Shown: positions 1 through 9,238, counted from the stretch's first letter. The stretch: 64,000 bases of DNA from Candidatus Kapaibacterium sp. (GCA_026418625.1 JAOABA010000030.1:36801-100800); one strand, 5' to 3'. Translations and numbers: made by a program. The notes: generated by a model from the sequence alone, not told the origin.

Positions 1-29
1 CCATTTTTAATCTTCACATAATTAAAATC

Positions 30-641
30 TTAATTTTCAGCTTCAAGATTGCCCTGTGGTGCTTTAGCATTTGGAGGATTCGTGCCTCTTAATGATTTAA
101 TATAGCTAACAAGTTTTACAATTTGTTCATTTGATATGATATTTTTCCAAGAAATCATACCTTTTTCAGGAACACCTTGATATATAACCTTGGCTATATT
201 TGCGGGAGAACCACCATGAATCCAATAATCGTCAGTAAGGTTTGGACCAATTGCTCCGGCTCCGCCTTGAGCATGACAGGAAACACAATTTTTAACAAAA
301 ATATCTTTTGCTTCATTTAACGCTGCCGGATCATTGGTTATTTTTACATCATCGAAATTAAAAGCCGTTGTAGCAATTCCCATTCCTGCTTTACTTTCAT
401 TAGCTTTTTGAATTTCCATAACGTATTCATCAGCAGAACTGGGTCCTAAATTGGTAAAATGATAATAAAACATATACACAACTGACCAAGCAATAGTTAT
501 ATAGAATAAATAAAGCCACCAGCCGGGTAGTGGGTTGTCATATTCCTTAATTCCATCATAAGTATGACCAGTAAGAACATCTTTTTGCTTTTTTTGTGGT
601 TCAGTTGATTTAAATTCTTCTATAATATTATTTTCTGACAT
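30..641 (-). CDS. ccoP: cbb3-type cytochrome c oxidase subunit III (CcoP), mono-heme form
   Basis: Membrane-anchored cytochrome c subunit that passes electrons to the CcoNO core of a high-affinity cbb3 terminal oxidase. The 203-residue protein has the CcoP N-terminal segment (DNPLPGWW), one membrane helix at about 41-61 and a single c-heme site, C119-V-S-C122-H123, with M162 in EKGMISW as likely sixth ligand. Canonical proteobacterial CcoP is about 300 residues and di-heme; no second CxxCH exists here, so this is a one-heme form. The ATG is preceded by GGAGG at 5 nt spacing. Its start overlaps the ccoQ stop by 14 nt, so the two are translationally coupled. Last complete gene of the operon in the window; positions 1-29 downstream hold no complete gene. 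Confidence 0.93.
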   Translation of the reverse strand: MSENNIIEEFKSTEPQKKQKDVLTGHTYDGIKEYDNPLPGWWLYLFYITIAWSVVYMFYYHFTNLGPSSADEYVMEIQKANESKAGMGIATTAFNFDDVKITNDPAALNEAKDIFVKNCVSCHAQGGAGAIGPNLTDDYWIHGGSPANIAKVIYQGVPEKGMISWKNIISNEQIVKLVSYIKSLRGTNPPNAKAPQGNLEAEN

Positions 642-828
642 TTTGTCCTCCGAAAGTATCTTTTGTTTGTTGATTTTCTAATGGTATATTTTTATAGTAG
701 TCAATATCCTGCTTTTTTATCTTGAAAGTATAAATAACTATTAATATGAAAGCTATGATAAATAAAAACATAACGATAATGGCATAAACACCATTCAAGG
801 GAGTATCTTTAAGTATTTCTTTAAACAT
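628..828 (-). CDS. ccoQ: CcoQ-like small cbb3 oxidase subunit
   Basis: A 66-residue protein with one hydrophobic helix (about residues 13-35) followed by a charged cytoplasmic tail (KIKKQDIDYY). Size, topology and position between the CcoNO core gene and ccoP match CcoQ, the small subunit that stabilises cbb3 oxidase. CcoQ sequences are poorly conserved, so the name rests mostly on context. It begins 8 nt after the ccoNO stop and overlaps ccoP by 14 nt, which fits one transcript. Confidence 0.8.
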   Translation of the reverse strand: MFKEILKDTPLNGVYAIIVMFLFIIAFILIVIYTFKIKKQDIDYYKNIPLENQQTKDTFGGQNVRK

Positions 829-836
829 AATTTTTC

Positions 837-2975
837 TTATTTAACTTTAATATCAGTTCCAAGTCTTTGTAAGTAAGCTATCAAAGCTATAATTTCAGTA
901 TCAGGGTTAGCATCGAATCCAGCAGATTTCAAATCATTGGAAATGAAATCAGCCTGAGCTTTTAAGTCTTGCAATGCCCTGTTTTCATAATTTTTGGGAT
1001 AGGGAACCCCAAGAATTTTCATAACCTCAATTTTCTTTGATAAGAGCGAAACATCATACTTATCTGAGTATAACCAAGGATATTTGGGCATAATAGAACC
1101 CGGAGAAACACTTTCAGGTTCTTTCATATGGTTGAAGTGCCATCCATTTGGATATTTCCCTCCAACACGATGGAGATCAGGTCCTGTTCTTTTCGATCCC
1201 CATTGGAATGGATGATCATAAACATATTCACCCGATTTTGAATATTCACCATATCTTTCCGTTTCGTGTCTAAATGGTCTTATTAATTGTGAGTGACAGG
1301 TGTAACATCCTTCCCGAACATAAATATCTCTGCCTAATAATTCAAGAGGTGAATATGGTTGCACACTTGTTATTGTCGGAACATTAGATTTAATGACAAT
1401 CATCGGAATAATTTCAACAGCTCCGCCAATTACAACCACAATTATTGTTGCAATGAGGAATGGGACTGGTTTTCTCTCGAGCCAACGATGACGTTTTTCA
1501 CCTTTTGCATTATATTGAGGTGTAAGTGGTGGTGCTTCAGCAGGTTCATTTTTCAGGAATTTACCTTGAGTCATTGTTCTTATTATGTTATAGAAAAATA
1601 AAATTATACCTGTTAAATACAACAAACCTCCAATTGACCTGAGAATATACATCGGAACAATTTTGGTTACAGTCTCAAGGAAGTTAGGATACTGCATAGC
1701 GCCTTCAGGTGTGAATTGCTGCCACATAAGACCTTGAGTTATTCCAGCCCAGTATAGAGGAACTGCATATACAAGAATGCCAATAAAACCAATCCAAAAA
1801 TGAGCATTAGCCAACTTTTTAGAGAATAATTCTGTCCGGAATATTCTTGGAATGAGCCAATAAAAAATTCCGAATGTTAAGAATCCATTCCAACCCAAAG
1901 CACCTACGTGAGCGTGAGTAATTGTCCAATCGGTAAAATGAGAGAGAGCATTGACTGATTTTATTGAAAGTATTGGACCTTCAAGAGTTGACATTCCATA
2001 AGCCGTAACGGCAACAACCATAAATTTAAGTATTGGATCTTCGCGGACTTTATCCCAAGCTCCTCTCAGTGTCAGTAAACCATTAAGCATACCACCCCAA
2101 GAAGGAGCTATGAGCATAACTGAGAATACTGTTCCAAGCGATTGAGCCCAATCAGGCAAAGCTGAATATAATAAATGGTGAGGTCCAGCCCAAATATATA
2201 AAAAGACTAAAGCCCAAAAATGTATTATTGATAGACGATAAGAATAAACAGGTCTATCGGCAGCTTTAGGCATATAGTAATACATTAAACCGAGATAGGG
2301 TGTAGTCAAAAAGAAAGCGACTGCATTGTGTCCATACCACCACTGAACTAAAGCGTCCTGAACACCGGCATAGACTGAATAACTCTTAAATAATGAAACA
2401 GGTATTGCTAGAGAATTAAAAACGTGCAGCACAGTTACAGCGACCCAAGAGGCAATGTAAAACCAAATAGCTACATACATATGTCTTTCACGTCTTTTGA
2501 AAATAGTAGCGAACATATTGATACCAAAGACAATCCAGACAATTGCAACTGCGATATCGAGAGGCCATTCTAACTCAGCATATTCTTTACTTGAGGTAAT
2601 TCCCAGTGGGTAAGTGATAGCAGCACCAAGTATAATTAATTGCCAGCCCCAGAAATGTATATTGCTAAGCAAATCACTGAACATTCTTGTTTTGCAAAGC
2701 CTTTGAAGCGAATGATAAACTCCAGCAAATATACAGTTACCCACAAATGCAAATATCACTGCATTTGTATGTAATGGTCTCAATCTTCCAAAAGATAGAA
2801 ATGGCAAGCTTAGGCTCAAATCAGGATAATATAATTCAATTGCGATTATTAAGCCGACAAGCATTCCAATTATCCCGAAAATTACAGTTGCAAAAAAGAA
2901 TTTCAGGACTATCGCATTATCATATTCAAATTTGTCAAGTTGTGGATTTTCGTATTTAGTATTTTCTGGTTCCAT
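837..2975 (-). CDS. ccoNO: Fused cbb3 oxidase subunits I and II (CcoNO)
   Basis: Catalytic core of cbb3 oxidase, reducing O2 to water. Residues about 20-480 form the 12-helix CcoN part. Its metal-ligand histidines are visible: H69 in RPLHTN, H216 in YGHNAV, H266/H267 in GPHH, and H354/H356 in THAHVG. After a linker (about 480-505) and a further helix comes the CcoO cytochrome c domain with C557-Y-T-C560-H561, the SQLIRPF segment, a SIMPKYPW methionine loop and the usual CcoO ending YLQRLGTDI. Classical operons have separate ccoN and ccoO; the one-piece form (712 residues) is known from Bacteroidota. It starts 3 nt after the ccoS stop. Confidence 0.95.
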   Translation of the reverse strand: MEPENTKYENPQLDKFEYDNAIVLKFFFATVIFGIIGMLVGLIIAIELYYPDLSLSLPFLSFGRLRPLHTNAVIFAFVGNCIFAGVYHSLQRLCKTRMFSDLLSNIHFWGWQLIILGAAITYPLGITSSKEYAELEWPLDIAVAIVWIVFGINMFATIFKRRERHMYVAIWFYIASWVAVTVLHVFNSLAIPVSLFKSYSVYAGVQDALVQWWYGHNAVAFFLTTPYLGLMYYYMPKAADRPVYSYRLSIIHFWALVFLYIWAGPHHLLYSALPDWAQSLGTVFSVMLIAPSWGGMLNGLLTLRGAWDKVREDPILKFMVVAVTAYGMSTLEGPILSIKSVNALSHFTDWTITHAHVGALGWNGFLTFGIFYWLIPRIFRTELFSKKLANAHFWIGFIGILVYAVPLYWAGITQGLMWQQFTPEGAMQYPNFLETVTKIVPMYILRSIGGLLYLTGIILFFYNIIRTMTQGKFLKNEPAEAPPLTPQYNAKGEKRHRWLERKPVPFLIATIIVVVIGGAVEIIPMIVIKSNVPTITSVQPYSPLELLGRDIYVREGCYTCHSQLIRPFRHETERYGEYSKSGEYVYDHPFQWGSKRTGPDLHRVGGKYPNGWHFNHMKEPESVSPGSIMPKYPWLYSDKYDVSLLSKKIEVMKILGVPYPKNYENRALQDLKAQADFISNDLKSAGFDANPDTEIIALIAYLQRLGTDIKVK

Positions 2976-2978
2976 ACT

Positions 2979-3143
2979 CTATTCCTGTTCATTATTTGAT
3001 GTAAAATTATTGTCTTGTAGTATTCTAATTGAGGGTGTATAAGTGTCTTCGAATTGATCTGTTTTCACAGCCCAAACAAAGGAAGCAACAAATATTATAG
3101 CAATAATTAAACTTGCTATCATTAATATCACAATTACAAACAT
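2979..3143 (-). CDS. ccoS: CcoS cbb3 oxidase assembly protein
   Basis: A 54-residue ORF. It begins MFVIVILMIASLIIAIIFVA, one N-terminal membrane helix, followed by SFVWAVKTDQFED. The pattern of a short helix, then FxWAVKxxQF(D/E)D, is the hallmark of CcoS, which is needed to insert the heme and copper cofactors into CcoN. The stop is 3 nt before the ccoNO ATG and ccoI lies 66 nt upstream, the usual neighbourhood for ccoS. The acidic, Asn-rich C-terminal tail (SNNEQE) is variable in the family. Confidence 0.88.
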   Translation of the reverse strand: MFVIVILMIASLIIAIIFVASFVWAVKTDQFEDTYTPSIRILQDNNFTSNNEQE

Positions 3144-3209
3144 TTCAGATAATCAATTTAAAAATCGGAAACTAATACCTTTTAAAATTAAAATAAAAAT
3201 TTCAAATTA

Positions 3210-5708
3210 TCATATCAATTTTAATTTTTTTCCTGAAAAATTAACACTTAAAACAGTAAATAAAACGACACTAACTGAGCTAATAGGCATTAAAATTGCA
3301 GCAATTACAGGTGTTAACAAACCAACTACTGCAAAACTGATACCAATTGTGTTGTAAATAGCCGAAATTAAAAAACTGATATAGACAATTAACATTGATT
3401 TTTTTGCCAATTTCAAAAATGTCGGAATTTTACTAATCATTTCGCCTGAAATAATTGCATCGGAACCGGGAGTGAAATTTGTTGTATTTTCAGCAACTGC
3501 AATTCCAAGATAAGCTGCTTTCAACGCACCAGCATCATTTAGTCCGTCGCCTATCATTATGTTTGGTATGCCTTTTTGATTTAAATTATTTATAAAATTG
3601 ACTTTATCTTCTGGAAGTTGATTATAATAAACTTCAATACCGTTAGGAATATACTGTTTAATAATACTATCCGAAGTTTTTTTATCACCGGTTATTATTA
3701 AAATTTTATAATTCTTTTTTAGTTCTTCAAGTGTTGGTTTTAAATTTTCTCTAAATTCGGGTATAATTTGAAAATAACCAATCAAATCATTATTAATAGA
3801 TACAAAAACCGTTGATTCATAATTACCATTAAATTCCCCATTTTTTTCCGGCTCTGTAAAATTCGGTAATGAAACATTATCATAAATTTTATTAATGGAA
3901 GAACTACTCACTTCTGAAGCATAAATTTTTTCAAAGTTAGCGATGTTAGTTCGAACCCAATCCAATTTTCCAATTCTTATTTCATTTCCTTCGACTTTAG
4001 CATAAATTCCCTTGCCGGGTATTTCATCATATAGAGTAATATCAAAAGTTTCGCTGTCATTAAGGAAATTATTTATTGCTGAGCTTAGTGGATGAACTGA
4101 GTTTTGGACTGCTGTTTTTATTAATTTTTTAGAGAATGAATCAAGTTTTTTACCAATGAAACTAATCTTATTGTCAGACATTTTGGTCAAAGTGCCTGTT
4201 TTATCAAAAACTATAGTATTTGGTTTGGTTAGATATTCGACGATATAGGAATTTTTGAGAAAGAAGCTGTTTTTTGCAAAAATTCTCATTGCAGTTCCAT
4301 AAGTAAAAGGAGTTGTCAGTGCAATAGCACAGGGACAAGCAACCAGCAGAACCGCAGTGAGAGCATTGAACGCAGTTCCAATATCCTTTGGCAACCACAG
4401 GAAAAAAGAAGCTAATGCTATCAAAATGATGATTACAGTAAAATATTTAGCGATTGTATCGGTTGCTTTTGATATATAACTATCTCTTGATTTTATTTCA
4501 GAATAGTCATTCCAAAGGTTAGTCAAATAGCTTTGGTTGAAATCTTTAATTGCTTCAATGATGATATTCTGTCCAATTACTTTTCCTCCTGAGTAGATTT
4601 TTTGACCTTTTAATATCTCAACAGGATTGGACTCACCGGTAACAAAACTATAATCAATTAAAGCTAAATCACTTTTTAATGTTGAATCAACCGGTATTAT
4701 CTCATTATTTCTAATCTTAAGTGTATCTCCAGTTTTAATCTTACTAAGAGGTATAAAAATTTGCTCATCACCTTCTATTCTAATAGTTGATAATGGTAGA
4801 AAAGATTTGTAATCTCTTTCGAATGATATGGTGTGGAATGTCTTCTGCTGAAAAACTTTTCCTATTAAAAGAAAAAAAACCAAACCAGCCATAGAATCAA
4901 TATATCCGGGTCCTTCATTTGTCGCAATTTCAAAGACACTTCTTAAAAAAAGCACTAAAATTCCTAAACTTATTGGGATATCAATATTAATATTTTTAAG
5001 TTTTAGAGATCTAAATGCTGATTTAAAATAATCACTTGCTGAGTATAATACTGCTAGTGATAAAATGATATTGAGAATACCAATTGCTATCGAAATATTT
5101 TTATCAAGTTGATTCCCTGAAAAATAAGCAGGGAAAGCCAATAACATCACATTGCCAAAAGCAAATCCGGCAACTCCTAATTTAATAAGAAGGGCTTTAT
5201 TAACCGAAAAAGATCTTTTTTTGTCAACATCTGATAGATTTAACTTGGGAGAATAACCTAATTTATTTAGAAGTTCAACTATTCTACGAACATCTGTGCT
5301 TGATTCAGCAAAAACTATACTAAGCTCTTTTTTCGGAAAATTTACTCTTGATTCAACGATGCCATTGTCGAAGCGATGTAAATTCTCGAGAAGCCAAATG
5401 CAAGCACTACAATAAATTTCGGGTATATAAAAAGTAACTTTTGCTTTTCCGTTAATTGAATAATCTAATAAAGCTTCGACAATCTTTTTATCTTCGAGGA
5501 ATTCGAATTCTTTTTCATCAAATTTTTTAGGTGTTAAGCCTTTACCATCAATTTTGTCGTAAAAGTCTGACATTCCTTTATTCGAAAGCAGATTATAAAC
5601 AAAAAGGCAGCCATTACAGCAAAAGTATTTATCATCTTGCTTTATAATTTCAGTTCGACATTCATCACCACAGTGATAACAATATATTTTATCTTTACTA
5701 TTTGTCAT
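3210..5708 (-). CDS. ccoI: CcoI/FixI-type copper-transporting P1B ATPase
   Basis: Copper-transporting ATPase required for cbb3 oxidase biogenesis (832 residues). Order of parts: an N-terminal Cys-rich metal-binding region (CYHCG, then CCNGCLFVY) typical of CcoI; an HMA-like domain with YCSACIW near residue 100; membrane helices; the CPC metal-transfer motif (ACPCAIAL) near residue 456; the phosphorylated Asp in DKTGTLT near residue 500; and the GDGLNDAGAL hinge. The last 60 residues are hydrophobic helices. The ATG abuts the stop of the upstream glycosyltransferase, and ccoS follows after 66 nt. The neighbourhood makes CcoI more likely than a general CopA exporter. Confidence 0.92.
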   Translation of the reverse strand: MTNSKDKIYCYHCGDECRTEIIKQDDKYFCCNGCLFVYNLLSNKGMSDFYDKIDGKGLTPKKFDEKEFEFLEDKKIVEALLDYSINGKAKVTFYIPEIYCSACIWLLENLHRFDNGIVESRVNFPKKELSIVFAESSTDVRRIVELLNKLGYSPKLNLSDVDKKRSFSVNKALLIKLGVAGFAFGNVMLLAFPAYFSGNQLDKNISIAIGILNIILSLAVLYSASDYFKSAFRSLKLKNINIDIPISLGILVLFLRSVFEIATNEGPGYIDSMAGLVFFLLIGKVFQQKTFHTISFERDYKSFLPLSTIRIEGDEQIFIPLSKIKTGDTLKIRNNEIIPVDSTLKSDLALIDYSFVTGESNPVEILKGQKIYSGGKVIGQNIIIEAIKDFNQSYLTNLWNDYSEIKSRDSYISKATDTIAKYFTVIIILIALASFFLWLPKDIGTAFNALTAVLLVACPCAIALTTPFTYGTAMRIFAKNSFFLKNSYIVEYLTKPNTIVFDKTGTLTKMSDNKISFIGKKLDSFSKKLIKTAVQNSVHPLSSAINNFLNDSETFDITLYDEIPGKGIYAKVEGNEIRIGKLDWVRTNIANFEKIYASEVSSSSINKIYDNVSLPNFTEPEKNGEFNGNYESTVFVSINNDLIGYFQIIPEFRENLKPTLEELKKNYKILIITGDKKTSDSIIKQYIPNGIEVYYNQLPEDKVNFINNLNQKGIPNIMIGDGLNDAGALKAAYLGIAVAENTTNFTPGSDAIISGEMISKIPTFLKLAKKSMLIVYISFLISAIYNTIGISFAVVGLLTPVIAAILMPISSVSVVLFTVLSVNFSGKKLKLI

Positions 5709-6776
5709 TTAAGTTAAAACATTTGTGTTTTTTAAAATTTCTAAAGCATTTTCGAAAACAAAATCTGGCTTTAAATCTTTCATACAAGAATGAGACTTGA
5801 TTGGACATTCCTTCCCACCGTGAATTGAACAAGGCTTACATTTAAGGTTTTCAAGTTCAATAGATTTATCGAATTTTCCTCTTGGATAAAATCCAAAAAT
5901 AGGTGAGGTGGGACCGTAAATAGTTAATGTTGGACAATTAACCAAACCCGCTAAATGAGTAGGAGCACTGTCATTTGTAACAAGTAATTTGGTTTTTGAT
6001 AGCAAATGAATTACCTGTGGTATTGTTAATTCACCGGCAAGATTAATTCCACCAGAATTATCAGATATTCTTTTGCATAAGTCATAATCTTCTTGACTAC
6101 CCAAAAGAATAGATTTGAAGTTTCTTTGATTTAACTTTTTTATTAATTCAATGAAATGTTCTTCGAGCCATCTTTTAGTGTTCCAAACTGATCCCGGAGC
6201 TATAGCAATTATATAATCATTTGAATTAATATCAAAAAAATTTAACTTATTTTCGATGAATGTTTTATCTGCTGGATGGATATCCAAATCAATTTCGATA
6301 TTTTGTTGAGGGAATAGATTTTGATCATTAAAAGCCTTTAATAATGAAAGATTTCTATCAATTTCGTGATAATGTTTATAATACTTTATTCTTTTTGAAT
6401 AAATAATTGACAAAGCATTTCGATTAAAACCAACTGAGAAAATCGGTTTTGAAAGAAATGTTAATAATGTTGTTCTAAATGAGCGATGGGGAGCTATTAT
6501 GCAATCAATTTTTCTCTCAATTAAAAGATTGCTAATTCTTTTTAAACCATTTAGACCTTTTTGCAATCCCTTCTTGTCGTAAGTGATAATATTATCAATA
6601 GCATTAGAAACAGAAGCAACTGAACTGCCTATTGGTGTTGTGACGAAAGTAATATTAGCAGTTTTATGATAATTTCTGATTGCCTGTGCCAAATAGAGTG
6701 ATAATGTAACATCACCCAAGAAAGCTGTCTGGATTATTGCTATATGATTGAAATCAAGAAGAGAGTATTTATTCAT
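5709..6776 (-). CDS. Lipopolysaccharide heptosyltransferase family (GT9) glycosyltransferase
   Basis: A 355-residue two-domain GT-B enzyme of the ADP-heptose:LPS heptosyltransferase family. Visible marks are the N-terminal acceptor-domain start (IAIIQTAFLGDVTLS), the sugar-nucleotide loop (APGSVWNTKRW) and the C-terminal TNDSAPTHLAG and GPTSP motifs. The Cys-rich tail (CKPC, CPIKSHSC) is common in this group. The expected job is adding heptose or another sugar to the LPS core on the cytoplasmic face; the exact sugar cannot be told. It overlaps the preceding small gene by 8 nt and touches ccoI, so envelope and oxidase genes appear to share a transcript, perhaps only by position. Confidence 0.85.
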   Translation of the reverse strand: MNKYSLLDFNHIAIIQTAFLGDVTLSLYLAQAIRNYHKTANITFVTTPIGSSVASVSNAIDNIITYDKKGLQKGLNGLKRISNLLIERKIDCIIAPHRSFRTTLLTFLSKPIFSVGFNRNALSIIYSKRIKYYKHYHEIDRNLSLLKAFNDQNLFPQQNIEIDLDIHPADKTFIENKLNFFDINSNDYIIAIAPGSVWNTKRWLEEHFIELIKKLNQRNFKSILLGSQEDYDLCKRISDNSGGINLAGELTIPQVIHLLSKTKLLVTNDSAPTHLAGLVNCPTLTIYGPTSPIFGFYPRGKFDKSIELENLKCKPCSIHGGKECPIKSHSCMKDLKPDFVFENALEILKNTNVLT

Positions 6777-7170
6777 ATTGATTTTTTTCGATATCTTTCA
6801 GCTTTAGTTCTGCGAGAAGGACATTTACTTGCGAGACAAAATGGATGCATTCATCGCGATTTTTTTTCTCAATGCTAAGTGATAATTCTCTTTGAGCACC
6901 ACCGGGAAGGTTTTTCGTAGAAGTTAAATTCGAAAAAGTAATTATCAATTTTGTATAGAAAATATTTTTTTTGATTGCGATAGAACTAACATCTTTCAGT
7001 GGGATTTTAACAATTTTAACGTCTGATTTTATGACTCCGATAATATTGTCCTTGGTCTGGAATTCAAAAATGAGATAATCTTTGTCGGTTTTGATGAGCC
7101 CTTCGCTTTCAGCTAAACCGTGATATAAATCTTTTAATTTAAAAGGAACAACTGGTTGATTAAATAACAT
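6769..7170 (-). CDS. Conserved hypothetical protein, possibly PH-like fold
   Basis: 133 residues, no signal peptide or membrane helix. I do not recognise a named family. The alternating short strands (YLIFEFQT, NIIGVIKS, VKIVKIPLKDVSSIAIKK, TKLIITF) ending in a likely helix (DECIHFVSQVNVLLAELKL) resemble bacterial PH-like beta-barrel domains; this is an inference from the pattern only. It overlaps the glycosyltransferase start by 8 nt and is the first gene of the minus-strand operon, with a promoter about 20-50 nt upstream. Confidence 0.6.
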   Translation of the reverse strand: MLFNQPVVPFKLKDLYHGLAESEGLIKTDKDYLIFEFQTKDNIIGVIKSDVKIVKIPLKDVSSIAIKKNIFYTKLIITFSNLTSTKNLPGGAQRELSLSIEKKNRDECIHFVSQVNVLLAELKLKDIEKNQYE

Positions 7171-7195
7171 AAATAAAAAAAATTGTTAAACCTTC

Positions 7196-7226
7196 CAAAA
7201 ATAATAAAAAAAGAGCATTTGACAAT
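7196..7226 (-). promoter_or_regulatory. Bacteroidete-type promoter for the glycosyltransferase/cbb3 operon
   Basis: Read on the minus strand this is ATTG, 19 nt, TATTTTTG: a -33 TTG and a perfect -7 TAnnTTTG as known for the Bacteroidota primary sigma factor. Transcription would start near 7189, leaving a 5' leader of about 20 nt before the ATG at 7170. Confidence 0.55.
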
Positions 7227-7312
7227 AGTTGTTTCCACAAGCAACAGCTTAATTTATCATTAATAAAATTAACCATTTTTTCAAATTAATTTTTTTATCA
7301 ATAATTGATTTG

Positions 7313-7320
7313 TATTTTTG
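7313..7320 (+). promoter_or_regulatory. Possible -7 element ahead of the carboxyltransferase gene
   Basis: TATTTTTG, 36 nt before the ATG at 7357, fits TAnnTTTG. No convincing TTTG lies 18-21 nt further upstream, where the sequence is a T-run, so this is a half-supported promoter. Confidence 0.3.
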
Positions 7321-7356
7321 GGTTGAATTTATTTCTTTTTTTAAGTAGGAAAATTT

Positions 7357-8901
7357 ATGTCAATTTTTCAAAGTTTAGTGGATCTTTTCAAAAGAAAGGA
7401 AAAGATTGAAGCCGGTGGTGGCGAAAAAGCAGTCAAAAAGCAAATAGAGATGGGCAAATTAACTGCAAGGCAAAGGATTCAATCAATTTTAGATCCCAAT
7501 TCTTTCTATGAATATGATATGTTTGTTGAGCATAAAGCTGAAGATTTTGGTATGGATAAAAAGTTTCTTCCCGGCGATGGCGTAATAACAGGAACAGGGA
7601 CTATTTTTGGTTTTCCAGTTTGCATTTTTGCTCAGGATTTCACAGTTGCCGGTGGGTCGCTTGGCATAGCACACGCAAGAAAAATTACCAAAATAATGGA
7701 TCACGCAATGAAGCTTGGAATACCACTTATTGGTATTAATGATTCTGGTGGAGCAAGAATTCAGGAAGGAGTCAATTCTTTAGCTGGTTACGGTGAGATA
7801 TTTTTCCGAAATACAAGGGCTTCGGGTGTTATTCCTCAGATTTCTGTCATTCTTGGACCTTGTGCAGGTGGAGCTGTCTATTCTCCAGCATTGACTGATT
7901 TCGTTTTTGTGGTCGATAAGATTTCAAAAATGTTTATTACTGGTCCCGAAGTTATAAAAACAGTTCTTGGAGAGGAAATCTCTATGGAAGAGCTTGGTGG
8001 AGCGAGAGTCCAAGCTGAAATTTCTGGGAATGCTCATTTTTTTGCTGAATCTGAACAAGAATGCTTCGAGCAAATAAAAAAACTTGTTACCTTTATTCCT
8101 TGGAATAATCGAAAAAAAGCTGATGTTTTTCCACCAAAACCCCCTAAACCGGATTTTGATATTACGAAAATTATTCCGGCTGAATCTACACAACCCTACG
8201 ATGTTCGCGATATCATAAGAGCTATTTGCGATGATTCAGACTTTTTCGAAATTCAAGAACATTTCGCAGCGAATATAGTCATTGGTTTTTGTAGATTTAA
8301 TGGTGAAACTGTGGGGATTATAGGCAATCAGCCATTAGTTCTTGCTGGTGTTCTTGACGTTGACTCATCAGATAAAGCTGCAAGGTTCATTAGATTTTGC
8401 GATGCTTTTAATATCCCACTATTAACTTTAGTTGATATTCCCGGATATTTACCTGGTATTGATCAGGAACATTCAGGGGTTATCCGTCACGGAGCGAAGG
8501 TTTTATATGCTTATAGTGAAGCTACAGTTCCAAAAATTACTGTAATATTAAGAAAAGCTTATGGTGGTGGATACATAGCAATGTGTTCCAGACATCTTGG
8601 TTCAGATTTTGTATTTGCTTGGCCCACAGCCGAAATAGCTGTTATGGGACCCGAAGGAGCTGCTAATATTATATTCAGGCAGGAAATTGCAGAGGCTCAA
8701 AATCCTGATGAAGTAAGGAAGCAAAAAGTTGAGGAATATAAGCAGAAATTTGCTAATCCTTATAGAGCAGCCGCAAATGGATATATTGATGCGGTAATAA
8801 GCCCCCTTGAAACAAGAGAATTTGTTTTACATTCACTTTTGATAGCAAAAAACAAGAAAGAGGATATGCCTTATAAGAAGCACGGTATTCCTCCATTTTA
8901 A
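7357..8901 (+). CDS. Acyl-CoA carboxylase carboxyltransferase subunit, propionyl-CoA carboxylase beta type
   Basis: A 514-residue carboxyltransferase of the PccB/MmdA family. It moves CO2 from carboxybiotin to the alpha carbon of an acyl-CoA, most likely propionyl-CoA to methylmalonyl-CoA. Two crotonase-like halves are visible: the N-half with GINDSGGARIQEG and GPCAGGAVYSPALTDF, the C-half with DIPGYLPG, KAYGGGYIAM and AVMGPEGAANIIF. Length equals that of family members (about 510-520). A biotin carrier gene follows 16 nt downstream, so the enzyme is of the split-subunit kind. No biotin carboxylase or decarboxylase membrane subunit is in the window. Confidence 0.9.
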   Translation: MSIFQSLVDLFKRKEKIEAGGGEKAVKKQIEMGKLTARQRIQSILDPNSFYEYDMFVEHKAEDFGMDKKFLPGDGVITGTGTIFGFPVCIFAQDFTVAGGSLGIAHARKITKIMDHAMKLGIPLIGINDSGGARIQEGVNSLAGYGEIFFRNTRASGVIPQISVILGPCAGGAVYSPALTDFVFVVDKISKMFITGPEVIKTVLGEEISMEELGGARVQAEISGNAHFFAESEQECFEQIKKLVTFIPWNNRKKADVFPPKPPKPDFDITKIIPAESTQPYDVRDIIRAICDDSDFFEIQEHFAANIVIGFCRFNGETVGIIGNQPLVLAGVLDVDSSDKAARFIRFCDAFNIPLLTLVDIPGYLPGIDQEHSGVIRHGAKVLYAYSEATVPKITVILRKAYGGGYIAMCSRHLGSDFVFAWPTAEIAVMGPEGAANIIFRQEIAEAQNPDEVRKQKVEEYKQKFANPYRAAANGYIDAVISPLETREFVLHSLLIAKNKKEDMPYKKHGIPPF

Positions 8902-8917
8902 TGGATAAGAGGTAAAT

Positions 8918-9238
8918 ATGAATGATATAAATAATTTAAATGAATTTATTATTGATGATACTGTCTATAAAACTAGAATAAATAAAAAATATTCACTAAA
9001 AAAACAGTATAAGCCTAAAGATAATTCAATAATTAGTGCTTTTATTCCCGGAACAATCCGAAAGATTTATGTTTCTGAAGGGCAAAAAGTGAATAGAGGT
9101 GATAAATTATTGGTTTTGGAAGCAATGAAAATGAAAAATGATATAGTTTCACCTATTAATGCTAAAGTAAAATCTATTAATGTAAAAGTTGATGAAGTTG
9201 TAACTAAAAATCAACTTCTCATAGAATTAGAAACCTAA
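8918..9238 (+). CDS. Biotin carboxyl carrier protein
   Basis: 106 residues. The C-terminal half is a biotinyl/lipoyl domain: FIPGTIRKIYVSEGQKV, then the biotinylated Lys in EAMKMKND, then the mirror half ending LLIELET. The lysine sits about 35 residues before the end, as in biotin carriers. The first 40 residues are a charged, Asn/Lys-rich linker. It should swing carboxybiotin between an unlinked biotin carboxylase and the carboxyltransferase encoded just upstream. An AGAGG ribosome site precedes the ATG by 5 nt. Confidence 0.9.
   Translation: MNDINNLNEFIIDDTVYKTRINKKYSLKKQYKPKDNSIISAFIPGTIRKIYVSEGQKVNRGDKLLVLEAMKMKNDIVSPINAKVKSINVKVDEVVTKNQLLIELET

Noticed and set aside
1..29. Possible start of a further cbb3 gene (ATG on the minus strand at position 4)
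   Set aside because: Only one codon lies in the window, so no gene can be called. ccoG would be the usual neighbour, but that would be a guess.
2687..2959. Open frame antisense to ccoNO, and similar antisense frames over other genes
   Set aside because: They lie opposite well-supported coding sequence, lack ribosome sites and have no recognisable domain.
7357..9238. Reading the carboxyltransferase and biotin carrier as a sodium-pumping methylmalonyl-CoA decarboxylase
   Set aside because: The hallmark membrane subunit (MmdB-type) and gamma subunit are absent; a carboxylase is simpler.
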